Source: Pseudomonas paraeruginosa PA7 | GTDB taxonomy: Bacteria > Pseudomonadota > Gammaproteobacteria > Pseudomonadales > Pseudomonadaceae | Direction: 5' to 3' | Assembly (NCBI RefSeq): GCF_000017205.1 | Contig: NC_009656.1 | Location: 1,988,001 to 2,052,000, forward strand | DNA length: 64,000 nucleotides | Shown here: one piece after another, positions 41,178-52,250 of the stretch | Position numbering within the stretch: position 1 is the first letter of the stretch | How the letters are laid out: each line of letters opens with the position of its first letter | Notes under the pieces: model-generated | Told to the model about the DNA's origin: nothing | What the model saw: only the letters and a program-made list of their open reading frames with translations | Database searches by the model: none | Position numbers and translations under genes: made by a program

Positions 41178-41206
41178 GAAAAAGCCCTCGGCATGTGCCG
41201 AGGGCT
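41178..41206 (-). terminator. Terminator downstream of tRNA-Asn
   Basis: Arms AGCCCTCGGCA (41183-41193) and TGCCGAGGGCT (41196-41206) form an 11-bp stem. Five As at 41178-41183 become a T-run on the minus strand, so it ends minus-strand transcription from tRNA-Asn. It can also stop comEA transcripts less efficiently. Confidence 0.85.
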
Positions 41207-41214
41207 TCTGAATT

Positions 41215-41290
41215 TGGCTCCGCGACCTGGACTCGAACCAGGGACCCAATGATTAACAGTCATTTGCTCTACCGACTGAGCTATCGCGGA
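41215..41290 (-). tRNA. tRNA-Asn (GTT)
   Basis: 76 bases on the minus strand beginning TCCGCGATAGCTCAGTCGG and ending in the encoded CCA. The acceptor stem TCCGCGA/TCGCGGA pairs fully. Anticodon loop CTGTTAA carries GTT. It lies downstream of the aminotransferase on the same strand, between two terminators. Confidence 0.98.
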
Positions 41291-41314
41291 ACAGCGAGGC
41301 GTATGTTACTGATT

Positions 41315-41351
41315 AAAAAGGGGAAGTCAAGCCTCTGCCGATGACTTCCCC
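41315..41351 (-). terminator. Terminator after the aromatic aminotransferase
   Basis: Arms GGGGAAGTCA (41320-41329) and TGACTTCCCC (41342-41351) form a 10-bp stem; five As at 41315-41319 give a T-run on the minus strand. It follows the stop codon at 41359 by 7 bp and separates the gene from tRNA-Asn. Confidence 0.88.
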
Positions 41352-41358
41352 ATTTTTC

Positions 41359-42555
41359 CTACAGGACCTGGACGATGGCCTTGGTGATGGTCTCGAGGTT
41401 CGATTTGTTCAGCGCGGCGACGCAGATGCGGCCGGTGCTGACGGCGTAGATGCCGAACTCGGTCTTCAAGCGCTCGACCTGTTCGGCGGTCAGGCCGGAA
41501 TAGGAGAACATGCCGCGCTGCCGACCGACGAAGCCGAAGTCGCGCTTGGCGCCCTGGGCTGCCAGTTGCTCGACCATCGCCAGGCGCATGTCGCGGATGC
41601 GGTCGCGCATCTCGCCCAGTTCCTCTTCCCACAGGGCGCGCAGTTCCGGACTGTTGAGCACGGCGGAGACCACGCTGGCGCCGTGGGTCGGCGGGTTCGA
41701 ATAGTTGGTACGGATCACCCGCTTCACCTGGGACAGCACGCGGGCCGCTTCGTCGCGGCTTTCGGTGACGATCGACAGGGCGCCGACACGTTCGCCGTAC
41801 AGCGAGAAGGACTTGGAGAACGAACTGGAAACGAAGAAGCTCAGGCCGGACTGGGCGAACAGGCGCACAGCGGCGGCGTCTTCCTCGATGCCGTTGCCGA
41901 AGCCCTGATAGGCGATGTCGAGGAACGGCACATGGCCCTTGGCCTTGAGCACGTCCAGCACCTGCTTCCAGTCGTCCAGTTCGAGATCTACGCCGGTCGG
42001 GTTGTGGCAGCAGGCGTGCAGGACCACGATCGAGCGGGCCGGCAGGGCGTTCAGGTCTTCCAGCAGGCCGGCGCGATTCACGCCGTTGCTGGCGGCGTCG
42101 TAGTAACGGTAGTTCTCCACGGGGAAGCCGGCGGCCTCGAACAGCGCACGGTGGTTTTCCCAGCTCGGGTCGCTGATGGCCACGGTGGCTTCGGGCAGCA
42201 GGCGCTTGAGGAAATCGGCGCCGAGCTTGAGAGCGCCGGTACCGCCGACGGCCTGGGTGGTGACCACGCGACCTTCGGCGAGCAGCTCGGAGTCGTTGCC
42301 GAACAGCAGTTTCTGCACGCCCTGGTCATAGGCGGCGATGCCCTCGATCGGCAGGTAGCCGCGCGGCGCGTGGGCCTCGATACGCGCCTTCTCTGCAGCC
42401 TGCACGGCGCGCAACAGCGGAATGCGCCCCTCCTCGTTGTAGTACACGCCCACGCCCAGGTTGATCTTGCCCGGGCGGGTATCGGCGTTGAACGCTTCGT
42501 TCAGGCCAAGGATGGGGTCACGGGGTGCCATTTCGACGGCAGAAAACAGACTCAT
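41359..42555 (-). CDS. Aromatic/aspartate aminotransferase (TyrB/AspC family)
   Basis: A 398-residue class-I PLP aminotransferase. I start at ATG 42555 (MSLFSAVEMAPRDPILGLNE), the usual TyrB/AspC N-terminus; the frame extends 12 codons further. The INLGVGVYYNEEGRIP opening, CCHNPTGVD with the substrate Asn, and the PLP lysine in SSSFSKSFSLYGERVG near 245 are all conserved. It should transaminate aromatic amino acids and aspartate/glutamate with 2-oxoglutarate. Preference between TyrB and AspC roles cannot be fixed by sequence reading, so I give no symbol. Divergent from uvrB over 186 bp. Confidence 0.92.
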   Translation of the reverse strand: MSLFSAVEMAPRDPILGLNEAFNADTRPGKINLGVGVYYNEEGRIPLLRAVQAAEKARIEAHAPRGYLPIEGIAAYDQGVQKLLFGNDSELLAEGRVVTTQAVGGTGALKLGADFLKRLLPEATVAISDPSWENHRALFEAAGFPVENYRYYDAASNGVNRAGLLEDLNALPARSIVVLHACCHNPTGVDLELDDWKQVLDVLKAKGHVPFLDIAYQGFGNGIEEDAAAVRLFAQSGLSFFVSSSFSKSFSLYGERVGALSIVTESRDEAARVLSQVKRVIRTNYSNPPTHGASVVSAVLNSPELRALWEEELGEMRDRIRDMRLAMVEQLAAQGAKRDFGFVGRQRGMFSYSGLTAEQVERLKTEFGIYAVSTGRICVAALNKSNLETITKAIVQVL

Positions 42556-42741
42556 TTTGCGGCTGCTCGGAGTGTGAAGAGAGGAGGGCAACGCAACCCG
42601 TTGTGCGGGGGCGCAAAGGGTTGCGCAAACGGGGGGTTATTATAGACACCCCTTGATGCATGCTGCGACATTTAGGTGCATGCTTTCAGCTATTTCTGAC
42701 GCCCGATTTTCTGCGGCGTCACAGGTCCTGCGAGGTTTCCA

Positions 42742-44754
<2,013 letters not shown>

Positions 44755-44757
44755 TCC

Positions 44758-46317
44758 TCAGTGCGCCCCGGCGTCGGCGCGGGCGCCGCTGCCGGACGGC
44801 AGCGAGCGGGTGAGCAGCACCGCGAGCATGCTCACGGCGAGAACGATGCCGATGACATGGAAAGCATCGTTGTAGGCCATGATCATCGCCTGCTGGTGGG
44901 TGATCTCGCTGAGTTTGCCCAGCGCCGCCTGCTGGCTGCCCAGTTGCGCGGCCAGTTGCGCGAGGCGTTCGTCGACCTGCGGGTTGGTCGGCACCAGGGC
45001 TTCGCGCAGATAGTCGAAGTACACCTTGGCGCGACTGTCGAGCAGGGTCGCGAGCAGGGCGATGCCGATGGCTCCGCCGAGGTTGCGCAGGATGTTGAAC
45101 AGGCTCGAGGCCGAGCCGGCGTCCTGTGGCTGCAGGAAGGCGGTGGCGATCAGCGAAATGGTCACCATGATCATCGGCTGGCCGAGGGCGCGCAGTAGCT
45201 GGATCTGGTTGAACTGCGGTCCGGCGAAGTCCGGGTTGAGCACCCCGGAGAAGAAGCTGGCAAGGCCGAACAGGCCGAAGCCGGCGGCGCAGAGCAGGCG
45301 TGGCGAGACCAGCTTCATCAGCTTCGGAACCAGCGGGATCAGGAACAGCTGGGGAATGCCCATCCACATGATCACCTCGCCGATCTGCATGGCGTTGTAG
45401 CCCTGGATTTGCGCCAGGTACAGCGGCAGTACGTAGATCGAGCCGTACAGGCCCATGCCCAGGCCGATGCTGGAAATACTCGCGAGGCCGAAGTTGCGGT
45501 TGCGCAGGATGCCCAGGTCGATCAGCGGGTTCGGCCGCGACAGCTGCAGGATGACGAACAGGACCAGGCTGAACAGGGCGACGCTGCCGAGGCTGACGAT
45601 CAGTTGCGACTCCAGCCAATCCTTGCGGTGACCTTCCTCGAGGAATACCTGCAGGCAGCCCAGGCCGATGCCGAGGGTGACGATGCCGGCGTAGTCGGTA
45701 CTCTTCAGCAGCTCCCAGTGCGGCGCCTTTTTCTCCAGGCCGTAGAGCAGCCCGGCGATCATCAGCAGGCCCGGCGGCACATTGATATAGAAGATGTATT
45801 CCCAGCCGAAGTTTTCCGTCAGCCACCCTCCCAGGGTCGGTCCGATGGAGGGCGCGAAGGTGGCGGTGATGGCGAACAGCGCCATGCCCTTGGGGCGGTG
45901 GTGTTCCGGCAACTTGACCAGGGCCAGGGTGAACGCCAGCGGAATCAGCGCGCCGCCGGTGAAACCCTGCATGGCGCGGAACACGATCATGCTTTCCAGG
46001 TTCCAGGCGAACGAGCAGAGCAGCGAGGACACCAGGAAGCCCACCGAGATCATTACCGCCAGGCGCCGTGCCGAGAGCAGTTGCACCAGCCAGGCGGTCA
46101 TCGGGATCATGATGATCTCCGCCACCAGGTAGGAGGTTGAAATCCACGAGCCTTCCTCGAGGGTCGCCGCCAGCGCGCCCTGGATGTCCTTCAGCGAGGA
46201 GTTGGTGATCTGGATGTCGAGCACCGCCATGAATGCGCCGAGCATGGCGCTGAGCACCGCGATCCAGTCGCGCCGGGTCGGTTCGCCAAGCGGCCGGGCC
46301 AGCGCCTCAGCGGTCAC
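44758..46317 (-). CDS. emrB: DHA2-family drug efflux permease (EmrB-like)
   Basis: A 519-residue major-facilitator protein with about fourteen membrane helices that exports hydrophobic drugs through a tripartite pump. DHA2 signatures are visible: LGAFMAVLDIQITNSSLKDI (helix 1, motif D1) and RAMQGFTGGALIPLAFTLAL (helix 4, motif C-like). I chose GTG 46317 (VTAEALARPLGEPTRRDW), which overlaps the emrA stop by 11 bp; the ORF could begin at 46365 but the extension is not family-like. With emrA it would need an outer-membrane channel encoded elsewhere. Substrates are unknown. Confidence 0.88.
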   Translation of the reverse strand: MTAEALARPLGEPTRRDWIAVLSAMLGAFMAVLDIQITNSSLKDIQGALAATLEEGSWISTSYLVAEIIMIPMTAWLVQLLSARRLAVMISVGFLVSSLLCSFAWNLESMIVFRAMQGFTGGALIPLAFTLALVKLPEHHRPKGMALFAITATFAPSIGPTLGGWLTENFGWEYIFYINVPPGLLMIAGLLYGLEKKAPHWELLKSTDYAGIVTLGIGLGCLQVFLEEGHRKDWLESQLIVSLGSVALFSLVLFVILQLSRPNPLIDLGILRNRNFGLASISSIGLGMGLYGSIYVLPLYLAQIQGYNAMQIGEVIMWMGIPQLFLIPLVPKLMKLVSPRLLCAAGFGLFGLASFFSGVLNPDFAGPQFNQIQLLRALGQPMIMVTISLIATAFLQPQDAGSASSLFNILRNLGGAIGIALLATLLDSRAKVYFDYLREALVPTNPQVDERLAQLAAQLGSQQAALGKLSEITHQQAMIMAYNDAFHVIGIVLAVSMLAVLLTRSLPSGSGARADAGAH

Positions 46318-47341
46318 GGAGCTCGACCTCGGCTTCGACGGACATACCGGGGCGGATGCGGCCATGCAGCGGGTTGTCGGCGTCGAACACGATCTTCACC
46401 GGGATGCGCTGCACCACCTTGGTGAAGTTTCCGGTGGCGTTGTCCGGTGGCAGCAGGCTGAACTGCGCGCCGGAAGCGGCGAACAGGCTGTCGATGCGGC
46501 CGTCGATAGGCGTGTCGGGGAAGGCGTCGAAGGTCAGGCGCGCCTTCTGTCCGTCGCGCATGCGGCCGACCTGGGTTTCCTTGAAGTTGGCCTGGACCCA
46601 GATGTCCTCGTCCGGCACCAGCGACAGCAAATGGGTACCCACCTGCACGTACTGGCCGTTGCGCGCGCTGCGCTGGCCGACCAGGCCGCTGATCGGCGAA
46701 TGGATCAGGGTGCGTGACAGGTTGATCTCGGCTTGCGCCAGTTCGGTGCGGGCGCTGGCGATCTGCGCTTCCAGGCGCTTGATCTCGGCGCCCAGGGTGT
46801 CGCGCTGGACGCGTTGGGCCTCGAGGTCGGCGCGGGCCTTGGCCAGTTGCGAGCGGGCAACATGGTTGTCGGCGGTGAGGGTAGTGACCCGTTCCTCGGA
46901 AACGTAGCCGGGCTTGCGCAGGGCTTCGGCACGGTTCAGGTCGATCTGTGCGCGACCGAGGGTTGCCTGGCTGGCGTTGACGTCGGCGGCGCTGGCGGCG
47001 ATCAGGCTGCTCTGCTGCACCAGCTTGCTGCGCGCCTGGGCCAGTTCCGCCTCGCGGGTCGCCAGCGCGGCCTGGGCGCGCTCGACGGCGAGCTTGAAGT
47101 CGGCGTCTTCCAGGCGTACCAGTAGCTGGCCCTTGTCCACGTGCTGGTTGTCGCGCACCAGGACTTCCTCGACCCGCGCGCCCAACTGGCTGGCCACCCG
47201 CGTGATCTCGCCCTGGACGTAGGCGTTGTCGGTGCTTTCCACGTGGCGGCCGACGAACCACCAGTGCAGGAAGAAGGCCAGGGCGATCAGGCCGACGGCC
47301 ACCAGGAAGACGGTCAGGCGACGTTTGAGTTGGGCGGGCAT
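46307..47341 (-). CDS. emrA: Membrane fusion protein (EmrA-like)
   Basis: A 344-residue HlyD-family periplasmic adaptor. A membrane anchor lies at residues ~10-30 (TVFLVAVGLIALAFFLHWWF), followed by the biotinyl-lipoyl half-motif STDNAYVQGEITRVASQLGA, a long coiled-coil hairpin (about 80-190), and the second lipoyl half with the beta-barrel (HSPISGLVGQRSARNG). I start at ATG 47341 (MPAQLKRRLTVFLV). It bridges the EmrB permease to an outer-membrane factor. Divergent from the LysR gene at 47444, which is the likely regulator. Confidence 0.9.
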   Translation of the reverse strand: MPAQLKRRLTVFLVAVGLIALAFFLHWWFVGRHVESTDNAYVQGEITRVASQLGARVEEVLVRDNQHVDKGQLLVRLEDADFKLAVERAQAALATREAELAQARSKLVQQSSLIAASAADVNASQATLGRAQIDLNRAEALRKPGYVSEERVTTLTADNHVARSQLAKARADLEAQRVQRDTLGAEIKRLEAQIASARTELAQAEINLSRTLIHSPISGLVGQRSARNGQYVQVGTHLLSLVPDEDIWVQANFKETQVGRMRDGQKARLTFDAFPDTPIDGRIDSLFAASGAQFSLLPPDNATGNFTKVVQRIPVKIVFDADNPLHGRIRPGMSVEAEVELRDR

Positions 47342-47347
47342 GGGTGG

Positions 47348-47393
47348 AGTGTTCCGTCGGCAAAATTCGGCCAATCTAGCAGTGTTCCGCCGG
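47348..47393. promoter_or_regulatory. Two 13-bp direct repeats in the emrA/lysR control region
   Basis: AGTGTTCCGTCGG (47348-47360) recurs as AGTGTTCCGCCGG (47381-47393) with one mismatch. The repeats start 33 bp apart, three helical turns, so a protein could bind both on one DNA face. A weak dyad (TTGTT...AACAA, 47422-47441) abuts the LysR ATG. Function is inferred from spacing and position only. Confidence 0.4.
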
Positions 47394-47443
47394 ACGTTAT
47401 AGGCGCTACACTTCGGACTCTTTGTTGCTTATAGGGAACAATA

Positions 47444-48364
47444 ATGGGGCTTGATGATGCGCTGATCTTCACCCGCGTGGTGGAGTACCACAGCTTCACC
47501 CAGGCCGCGCAGAGCCTGGGCATGCAGAAGTCCACGGTGAGCCGGCGCATCGCCCTGCTGGAGGAGCGCCTGGGCGTGCGGCTGCTCAATCGCACCACCC
47601 GCAAGTTGCGCCTGACCGAAGTAGGGCAGGCCTACTACGAGCGCTGCCGGCAGATCATGCACGATTTCGCCGAGGCCGAGCAGGCAGTGATGCAATTGCA
47701 GCAGGCGCCCTCCGGATTGCTGCGGATCACTTCGCCGATCGAATTCGGGCAGATGTTCCTCGCCGGGCTGCTGGGAGATTTCATGCGCCAGTACCCGCTG
47801 ATCACCGCCGAAGTCGAGCTGGCCTCGCGCAGCGTCGATCCGCTGCAGGAAGGCGTCGACATCGTGATCATGGTCGGCCAGCCCGAGGACTCGACTCTGG
47901 TCGCCCGTCGCCTGCTGGCTACCGGGCGCTGGCTCTGCGCCAGCCCCGGCTACCTGGCCGAGCACGGTACGCCCGGCTCGGTGGCCGAACTCGCCGGACA
48001 TCGCGCGGTGCTGTTGTCCACCGACTCGCAGCGCTACTGGCCGCTGTCCGGCGACAGCCTGCCCTGCCAGCGGGTACTGTCCTGCAACAACATCACCTTC
48101 GCCCGCGAGGCGGTGGTCGCCGGCGCGGGCATTGCCGCGCTGCCGGCACTCATCTGCGAGGAGAGCGTGCGCAACGGGCGCCTGGTGCGCCTGCTGCCGG
48201 ACGTGCCACTGCCGGTGGGTGAGCTGTACGCGGTCTATCCGTCGCGGCGCTTCCAGGCAATGAAGGTCAAGGCCTTCCTCGATTTCCTGATCAGCTGCCT
48301 GCCGGCCGACAGCGGCCGTTTACTGGAGCCCGAGGCGGCCCGCCTGATAACATCGCGCCCCTGA
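47444..48364 (+). CDS. LysR-family transcriptional regulator
   Basis: A 306-residue LysR regulator. The winged helix-turn-helix is at residues ~18-40 ([27 protein letters not shown]), and the effector-binding domain follows from ~90 ([22 protein letters not shown]), of the CrgA/AaeR-like subgroup. It is divergent from emrA-emrB across 102 bp and probably controls that pump in response to a small molecule. The ligand is unknown. ATG 47444 follows AGGGAAC. No sign of truncation. Confidence 0.9.
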   Translation: MGLDDALIFTRVVEYHSFTQAAQSLGMQKSTVSRRIALLEERLGVRLLNRTTRKLRLTEVGQAYYERCRQIMHDFAEAEQAVMQLQQAPSGLLRITSPIEFGQMFLAGLLGDFMRQYPLITAEVELASRSVDPLQEGVDIVIMVGQPEDSTLVARRLLATGRWLCASPGYLAEHGTPGSVAELAGHRAVLLSTDSQRYWPLSGDSLPCQRVLSCNNITFAREAVVAGAGIAALPALICEESVRNGRLVRLLPDVPLPVGELYAVYPSRRFQAMKVKAFLDFLISCLPADSGRLLEPEAARLITSRP

Positions 48365-48401
48365 GTTTTCGTTTTCACTTCCGCTTGGCAAGAGAATCTC
48401 C

Positions 48402-49886
48402 ATGACCACTGTTCGTACTCGCATCGCCCCGTCGCCGACGGGCGACCCGCACGTCGGTACCGCATACATCGCGCTGTTCAACCTGTGCTTCGCCCGTCAG
48501 CACGGCGGCCAGTTCATCCTGCGCATCGAGGATACCGACCAGCTGCGTTCGACGCGGGAATCCGAGCAGCAGATCTTCGACGCCCTGCGCTGGCTCGGCA
48601 TCGAGTGGGACGAGGGCCCGGACGTCGGCGGGCCGCACGGCCCTTACCGGCAGAGCGAGCGCGGGCACATCTACAAGAAGTACTCGGACGAGCTGGTCGA
48701 GCAGGGCCACGCCTTCACCTGCTTCTGCACCCCCGAGCGCCTCGATGCGGTTCGCGCCGAGCAGATGGCGCGCAAGGAGACCCCGCGCTACGACGGCCAC
48801 TGCATGCACCTGCCGAAGGACGAGGTGCAGCGCCGCGTCGCCGCCGGCGAGTCCCATGTCACTCGCATGAAAGTGCCGACCGAGGGTGTCTGCGTGGTGC
48901 CGGACATGCTTCGCGGCAACGTCGAGATCCCCTGGGACCGCATGGACATGCAGGTGCTGATGAAGGCCGACGGCCTGCCGACCTACTTCCTCGCCAACGT
49001 GGTCGACGACCACCTGATGGGCATCACCCATGTCCTGCGCGGCGAAGAGTGGCTGCCGTCGGCGCCCAAGCTGATCAAGCTCTATGAGTATTTCGGCTGG
49101 GAACAGCCGCAGCTGTGCTACATGCCGCTGCTGCGCAACCCGGACAAGAGCAAGCTGTCCAAGCGCAAGAACCCGACCTCTATCACCTTCTACGAGCGCA
49201 TGGGCTACCTGCCGCAGGCGCTGCTCAACTACCTCGGGCGGATGGGCTGGTCGATGCCGGACGAGCGCGAGAAATTCACCCTCGCCGAGATGATCGAGCA
49301 TTTCGACCTGTCGCGCGTCTCCCTGGGCGGACCGATCTTCGACCTGGAGAAGCTCTCCTGGCTGAACGGGCAGTGGATCCGCGAGCAGTCCGTGGAAGAG
49401 TTCGCCCGTGAGGTGCAGAAGTGGGCGTTGAATCCCGAGTACCTGATGAAGATCGCTCCGCACGTGCAGGGACGGGTGGAGAACTTCAGCCAGATCGCGC
49501 CGCTGGCCGGCTTCTTCTTCAGCGGCGGGGTGCCGCTGGACGCTTCGCTGTTCGAGCACAAGAAGCTCGATCCGACCCAGGTCCGCCAGGTCCTGCAACT
49601 GGTGCTGTGGAAGCTCGAGTCCCTGCGCCAGTGGGAGAAGGAGCGCATCACCGGCTGCATCCAGGCGGTCGCCGAGCACTTGCAGCTCAAGCTGCGCGAC
49701 GTGATGCCGCTGATGTTCCCGGCCATCACCGGCCACGCCAGCTCGGTCTCGGTGCTGGACGCCATGGAGATCCTCGGCGCCGACCTGTCGCGCTATCGCC
49801 TGCGCCAGGCCCTGGAGCTTCTGGGCGGGGCGTCGAAGAAGGAAACCAAGGAGTGGGAGAAGATCCGCGACGCCATTCCCGGCTGA
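48402..49886 (+). CDS. gltX: Glutamyl-tRNA synthetase
   Basis: A 494-residue class-I synthetase that charges tRNA-Glu. The HIGH-type motif is [18 protein letters not shown] (residues 7-24), and the KMSKS motif is SKLSKRKNP (near 250). The C-terminal all-helical anticodon-binding domain spans ~330-494. It is discriminating or nondiscriminating depending on whether the cell has GatCAB; sequence reading does not settle this. It stands just upstream of two tRNA-Glu genes that are its substrate, on the same strand but after its own terminator. Confidence 0.97.
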   Translation: MTTVRTRIAPSPTGDPHVGTAYIALFNLCFARQHGGQFILRIEDTDQLRSTRESEQQIFDALRWLGIEWDEGPDVGGPHGPYRQSERGHIYKKYSDELVEQGHAFTCFCTPERLDAVRAEQMARKETPRYDGHCMHLPKDEVQRRVAAGESHVTRMKVPTEGVCVVPDMLRGNVEIPWDRMDMQVLMKADGLPTYFLANVVDDHLMGITHVLRGEEWLPSAPKLIKLYEYFGWEQPQLCYMPLLRNPDKSKLSKRKNPTSITFYERMGYLPQALLNYLGRMGWSMPDEREKFTLAEMIEHFDLSRVSLGGPIFDLEKLSWLNGQWIREQSVEEFAREVQKWALNPEYLMKIAPHVQGRVENFSQIAPLAGFFFSGGVPLDASLFEHKKLDPTQVRQVLQLVLWKLESLRQWEKERITGCIQAVAEHLQLKLRDVMPLMFPAITGHASSVSVLDAMEILGADLSRYRLRQALELLGGASKKETKEWEKIRDAIPG

Positions 49887-49907
49887 CCGGCTTGCCGATT
49901 CCTATCA

Positions 49908-49939
49908 CGAGGCCCGCCCGGTTGCGGGCCTCGTTTTTT
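49908..49939 (+). terminator. Intrinsic terminator after gltX
   Basis: Arms CGAGGCCCGC (49908-49917) and GCGGGCCTCG (49924-49933) with a 6-base loop, followed by six Ts. Confidence 0.93.
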
Positions 49940-50002
49940 CGGGAGGGGAGGTAAGTGATTGTTCTTCCGATAAAAATTTTTAGGTTTCGATGAAAAATAA
50001 TG

Positions 50003-50031
50003 TTGACAGCCTCGAGCCTCACCCTTAGTAT
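50003..50031 (+). promoter_or_regulatory. Strong tRNA-operon promoter
   Basis: Perfect -35 TTGACA (50003-50008), 17-bp spacer, -10 TAGTAT (50026-50031). A GC-rich discriminator (GCGCCCCG) follows, as in stringently controlled stable-RNA promoters. The start near 50038 lies 47 bases before the first tRNA-Ala. Confidence 0.85.
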
Positions 50032-50084
50032 GCGCCCCGTCTTCACGACGAACTCAACGAAGTGAAGCGATCCAGCGGTACTTT

Positions 50085-50160
<76 letters not shown>

Positions 50161-50208
50161 AATTGCCGGGAATACGCGGTCGGTTTTGCGGATTCCTACG
50201 AAGGTTAC

Positions 50209-50284
50209 GTCCCCTTCGTCTAGTGGCCTAGGACACCGCCCTTTCACGGCGGTAACAGGGGTTCGAGTCCCCTAGGGGACGCCA
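50209..50284 (+). tRNA. tRNA-Glu (TTC), copy 1
   Basis: 76 bases, GTCCCCTTCGTCTAGTGG...AGGGGACGCCA. Anticodon stem CCGCC/GGCGG with loop CTTTCAC gives TTC. Identical to the copy at 50500. Confidence 0.98.
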
Positions 50285-50377
50285 CTTCATGTTCATCCGT
50301 CCCAGCAATGGATGAGCGTGTCGACGATCGGAAGGTCGTCGAAGCGATCCGAGGATCGCCCGCCTGATGGCGAATTC

Positions 50378-50453
<76 letters not shown>

Positions 50454-50499
50454 CATTCCAAGGCCAGCATCGCTGGCCTTACTTTTCGAAGGTTTCATT

Positions 50500-50575
50500 G
50501 TCCCCTTCGTCTAGTGGCCTAGGACACCGCCCTTTCACGGCGGTAACAGGGGTTCGAGTCCCCTAGGGGACGCCA
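50500..50575 (+). tRNA. tRNA-Glu (TTC), copy 2
   Basis: Repeat of the tRNA-Glu at 50209. It is the last gene of the four-tRNA transcript, 27 bp before a terminator. Confidence 0.98.
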
Positions 50576-50602
50576 CTTTTTCCCGCTCTGCGGGGCTCTA
50601 TA

Positions 50603-50638
50603 GGGCCATTCCGAATTGGAATGGCCCTTTTGTTTTTT
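50603..50638 (+). terminator. Terminator of the tRNA operon
   Basis: Arms GGGCCATTCC (50603-50612) and GGAATGGCCC (50618-50627), 5-base loop, then TTTTGTTTTTT. Confidence 0.92.
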
Positions 50639-50688
50639 CCCTTTCCGAATTTCTGACAGGCGGTGCGGCCATGCGTTTGCCGATTTTT

Positions 50689-50716
50689 ATTATGAGTATA
50701 ATATTTCATTCATAAT
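50689..50716. promoter_or_regulatory. Candidate operator of the TetR regulator
   Basis: ATTATGA (50689-50695) and TCATAAT (50710-50716) form a 7-bp dyad around an AT-rich centre containing TATAAT-like sequence, 16 bp before the regulator's ATG. The position over a probable -10 fits autorepression. Confidence 0.5.
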
Positions 50717-50732
50717 ATGTTCGGAGGCCGTC

Positions 50733-51275
50733 ATGAGCGACAAGAAAACCCAGACCCGTGCCCGCATCCTCGGTGCCGCCACCCAGGCCTTGCTCGAGCG
50801 GGGCGCCGTCGAGCCTAGCGTCGGGGAAGTGATGGGCGCGGCGGGGCTCACCGTCGGCGGCTTCTATGCCCACTTCCAGAGCAAGGATGCGCTGATGCTC
50901 GAGGCGTTCGAGCAATTGCTCGGCAAGCGTCGCGAACTGCTCGGCGAGCTCGACCCCGGATTGTCGGGGAAGGAGCGCCGGGCCTTGGCGGCCGCCTTCT
51001 ACCTGTCGCGCAAGCATCGGGACGCACAGGTCGACGCCGGTTGTCCGCTGCCGGCGACCCTGGCCGAGGTGGCGCGCCTGCCGGAAGGGTTTCGCGAGGT
51101 CTTGAGCAGGCATGTCGAGATCATGGTTGCCAGCCTGGCGGAAAGTCCCGAGGAAGCCGACGTCGCCCTGGCCGACCTGGTGTTGATGATCGGCGGTTTG
51201 GCACTGGCCCGGGCGTTGGGGCCGGGCGAGCTGTCCGACCGGGTTCTGCGTGCCGCCAAGCAGGCGGTGAACTGA
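50733..51275 (+). CDS. TetR-family transcriptional regulator
   Basis: A 180-residue regulator. I chose ATG 50733 (MSDKKTQTRARILGAATQAL) with GGAGG at 50723-50727; the longer frame reads through the tRNA terminator and is not real. The helix-turn-helix (PSVGEVMGAAGLTVGGFYAHFQSKDAL) covers residues ~28-54 and resembles the NemR/AcuR-like subgroup. The C-terminal ligand domain includes Cys101 region DAGCPLPATLAEVAR; a cysteine there can sense electrophiles in relatives. It is followed after 11 bp by an alpha/beta hydrolase, its probable co-regulated target. Confidence 0.9.
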   Translation: MSDKKTQTRARILGAATQALLERGAVEPSVGEVMGAAGLTVGGFYAHFQSKDALMLEAFEQLLGKRRELLGELDPGLSGKERRALAAAFYLSRKHRDAQVDAGCPLPATLAEVARLPEGFREVLSRHVEIMVASLAESPEEADVALADLVLMIGGLALARALGPGELSDRVLRAAKQAVN

Positions 51276-51286
51276 GGAGGTGCGAG

Positions 51287-52144
51287 ATGAGCAGCCTGGC
51301 CTGGATTCGCGGCTTCAACGGGACGATCGGACGCATCGCGCCGCGTTGGACGGCCGAGCGTATGCGGCGGGCATTCATGATGCCCGGCGAGTGGCCGCCG
51401 AAGGATTGGGAGCTACCGCTGCTGGCCAGTTCGGAGCGCGTCACCCTGCGCTTCGGGCTGTCGGCGTTGCGCTGGGGGGAGGGGCCGGCGGTGTTGCTGC
51501 TGCATGGCTGGGGCGGCCGGCCGACGCAGTTCGCCCATCTGATCGAGCAACTGGTTGGCGCGGGTTATTGCGTGTTCGCCCTCGATGCGCCGGCCCATGG
51601 TCGTTCGCCGGGCCGCGAGGCGCATGTGGTGCTGTTCGCCCATGCCTTGCTGGAGGCCGCTGGCGAGTTGCCGCCGCTGCGTGCGGTGGTCGGTCACTCC
51701 CTGGGTGGCGCGGCGGCGTTGCTGGCGGCCCAGATGGGGCTGCGCAGTGAGGTGCTGGTGACGGTCTCGGCGCCGTCGCGGATTCTCGAACAGTTGCGCC
51801 TGTTCGCTCGTTTCGTCGGTTTGCCGGCCCTGGCCCGCTCGCATTTCATCCGCCTGGTCGAGCGCCAGGCAGGCATTCCCGCGGCGAGCCTGGACGTGGC
51901 GCGCTACCGTCTGGAAATGCCCGGACTGGTGGTGCATGCCGACGACGACACGCGCGTCGCGGTGGAAAATGCCGAGCGCATCCATGCCGCCTGGCCGGGC
52001 AGTCGCTTGCTGCGCTTGCCGGGCGGCGGGCACCATCGGCTGCTCGGCGAGCGCAGGTTGAGCGAGTCGCTGCTGGCGCTGCTCGAGGAGCGCCCGGCGA
52101 TGCGCGCTTGCCTGCGTGTGGAAAAGGCGGCGAGCGCTTCCTGA
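51287..52144 (+). CDS. Alpha/beta-fold hydrolase
   Basis: A 285-residue hydrolase of unknown substrate. The oxyanion region LLHGWGGRPTQF lies near residue 70. The nucleophile elbow is VVGHSLGGAAALL (Ser near 132). An Asp near 225 (VVHADDDTRV) and a final His in GGGHHRLLG near 250 complete a catalytic triad. I chose ATG 51287 (MSSLAWIRGFNG) with GAGGAGG upstream; the upstream frame inside tetR is a shadow. The gene is linked to the TetR gene and the pair could be a detoxification or ester-hydrolysis unit. Confidence 0.85.
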   Translation: MSSLAWIRGFNGTIGRIAPRWTAERMRRAFMMPGEWPPKDWELPLLASSERVTLRFGLSALRWGEGPAVLLLHGWGGRPTQFAHLIEQLVGAGYCVFALDAPAHGRSPGREAHVVLFAHALLEAAGELPPLRAVVGHSLGGAAALLAAQMGLRSEVLVTVSAPSRILEQLRLFARFVGLPALARSHFIRLVERQAGIPAASLDVARYRLEMPGLVVHADDDTRVAVENAERIHAAWPGSRLLRLPGGGHHRLLGERRLSESLLALLEERPAMRACLRVEKAASAS

Positions 52145-52250
52145 GGCGCGTGGCAGAGGGCTTGTCGTTGTCCTGACCTCGGTTCTTCGGTAAAAAGCGC
52201 TGTGGCCCGCGCGGAGCGTTCCGGCGCGGCGAACCGTTTCGAATCGAGGA

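Noticed and set aside
42600-42741. SOS (LexA) box upstream of uvrB
   Set aside because: CTG and CAG pairs here have 8 bp between them rather than 10 and no alternating AT core, so I do not call a box.
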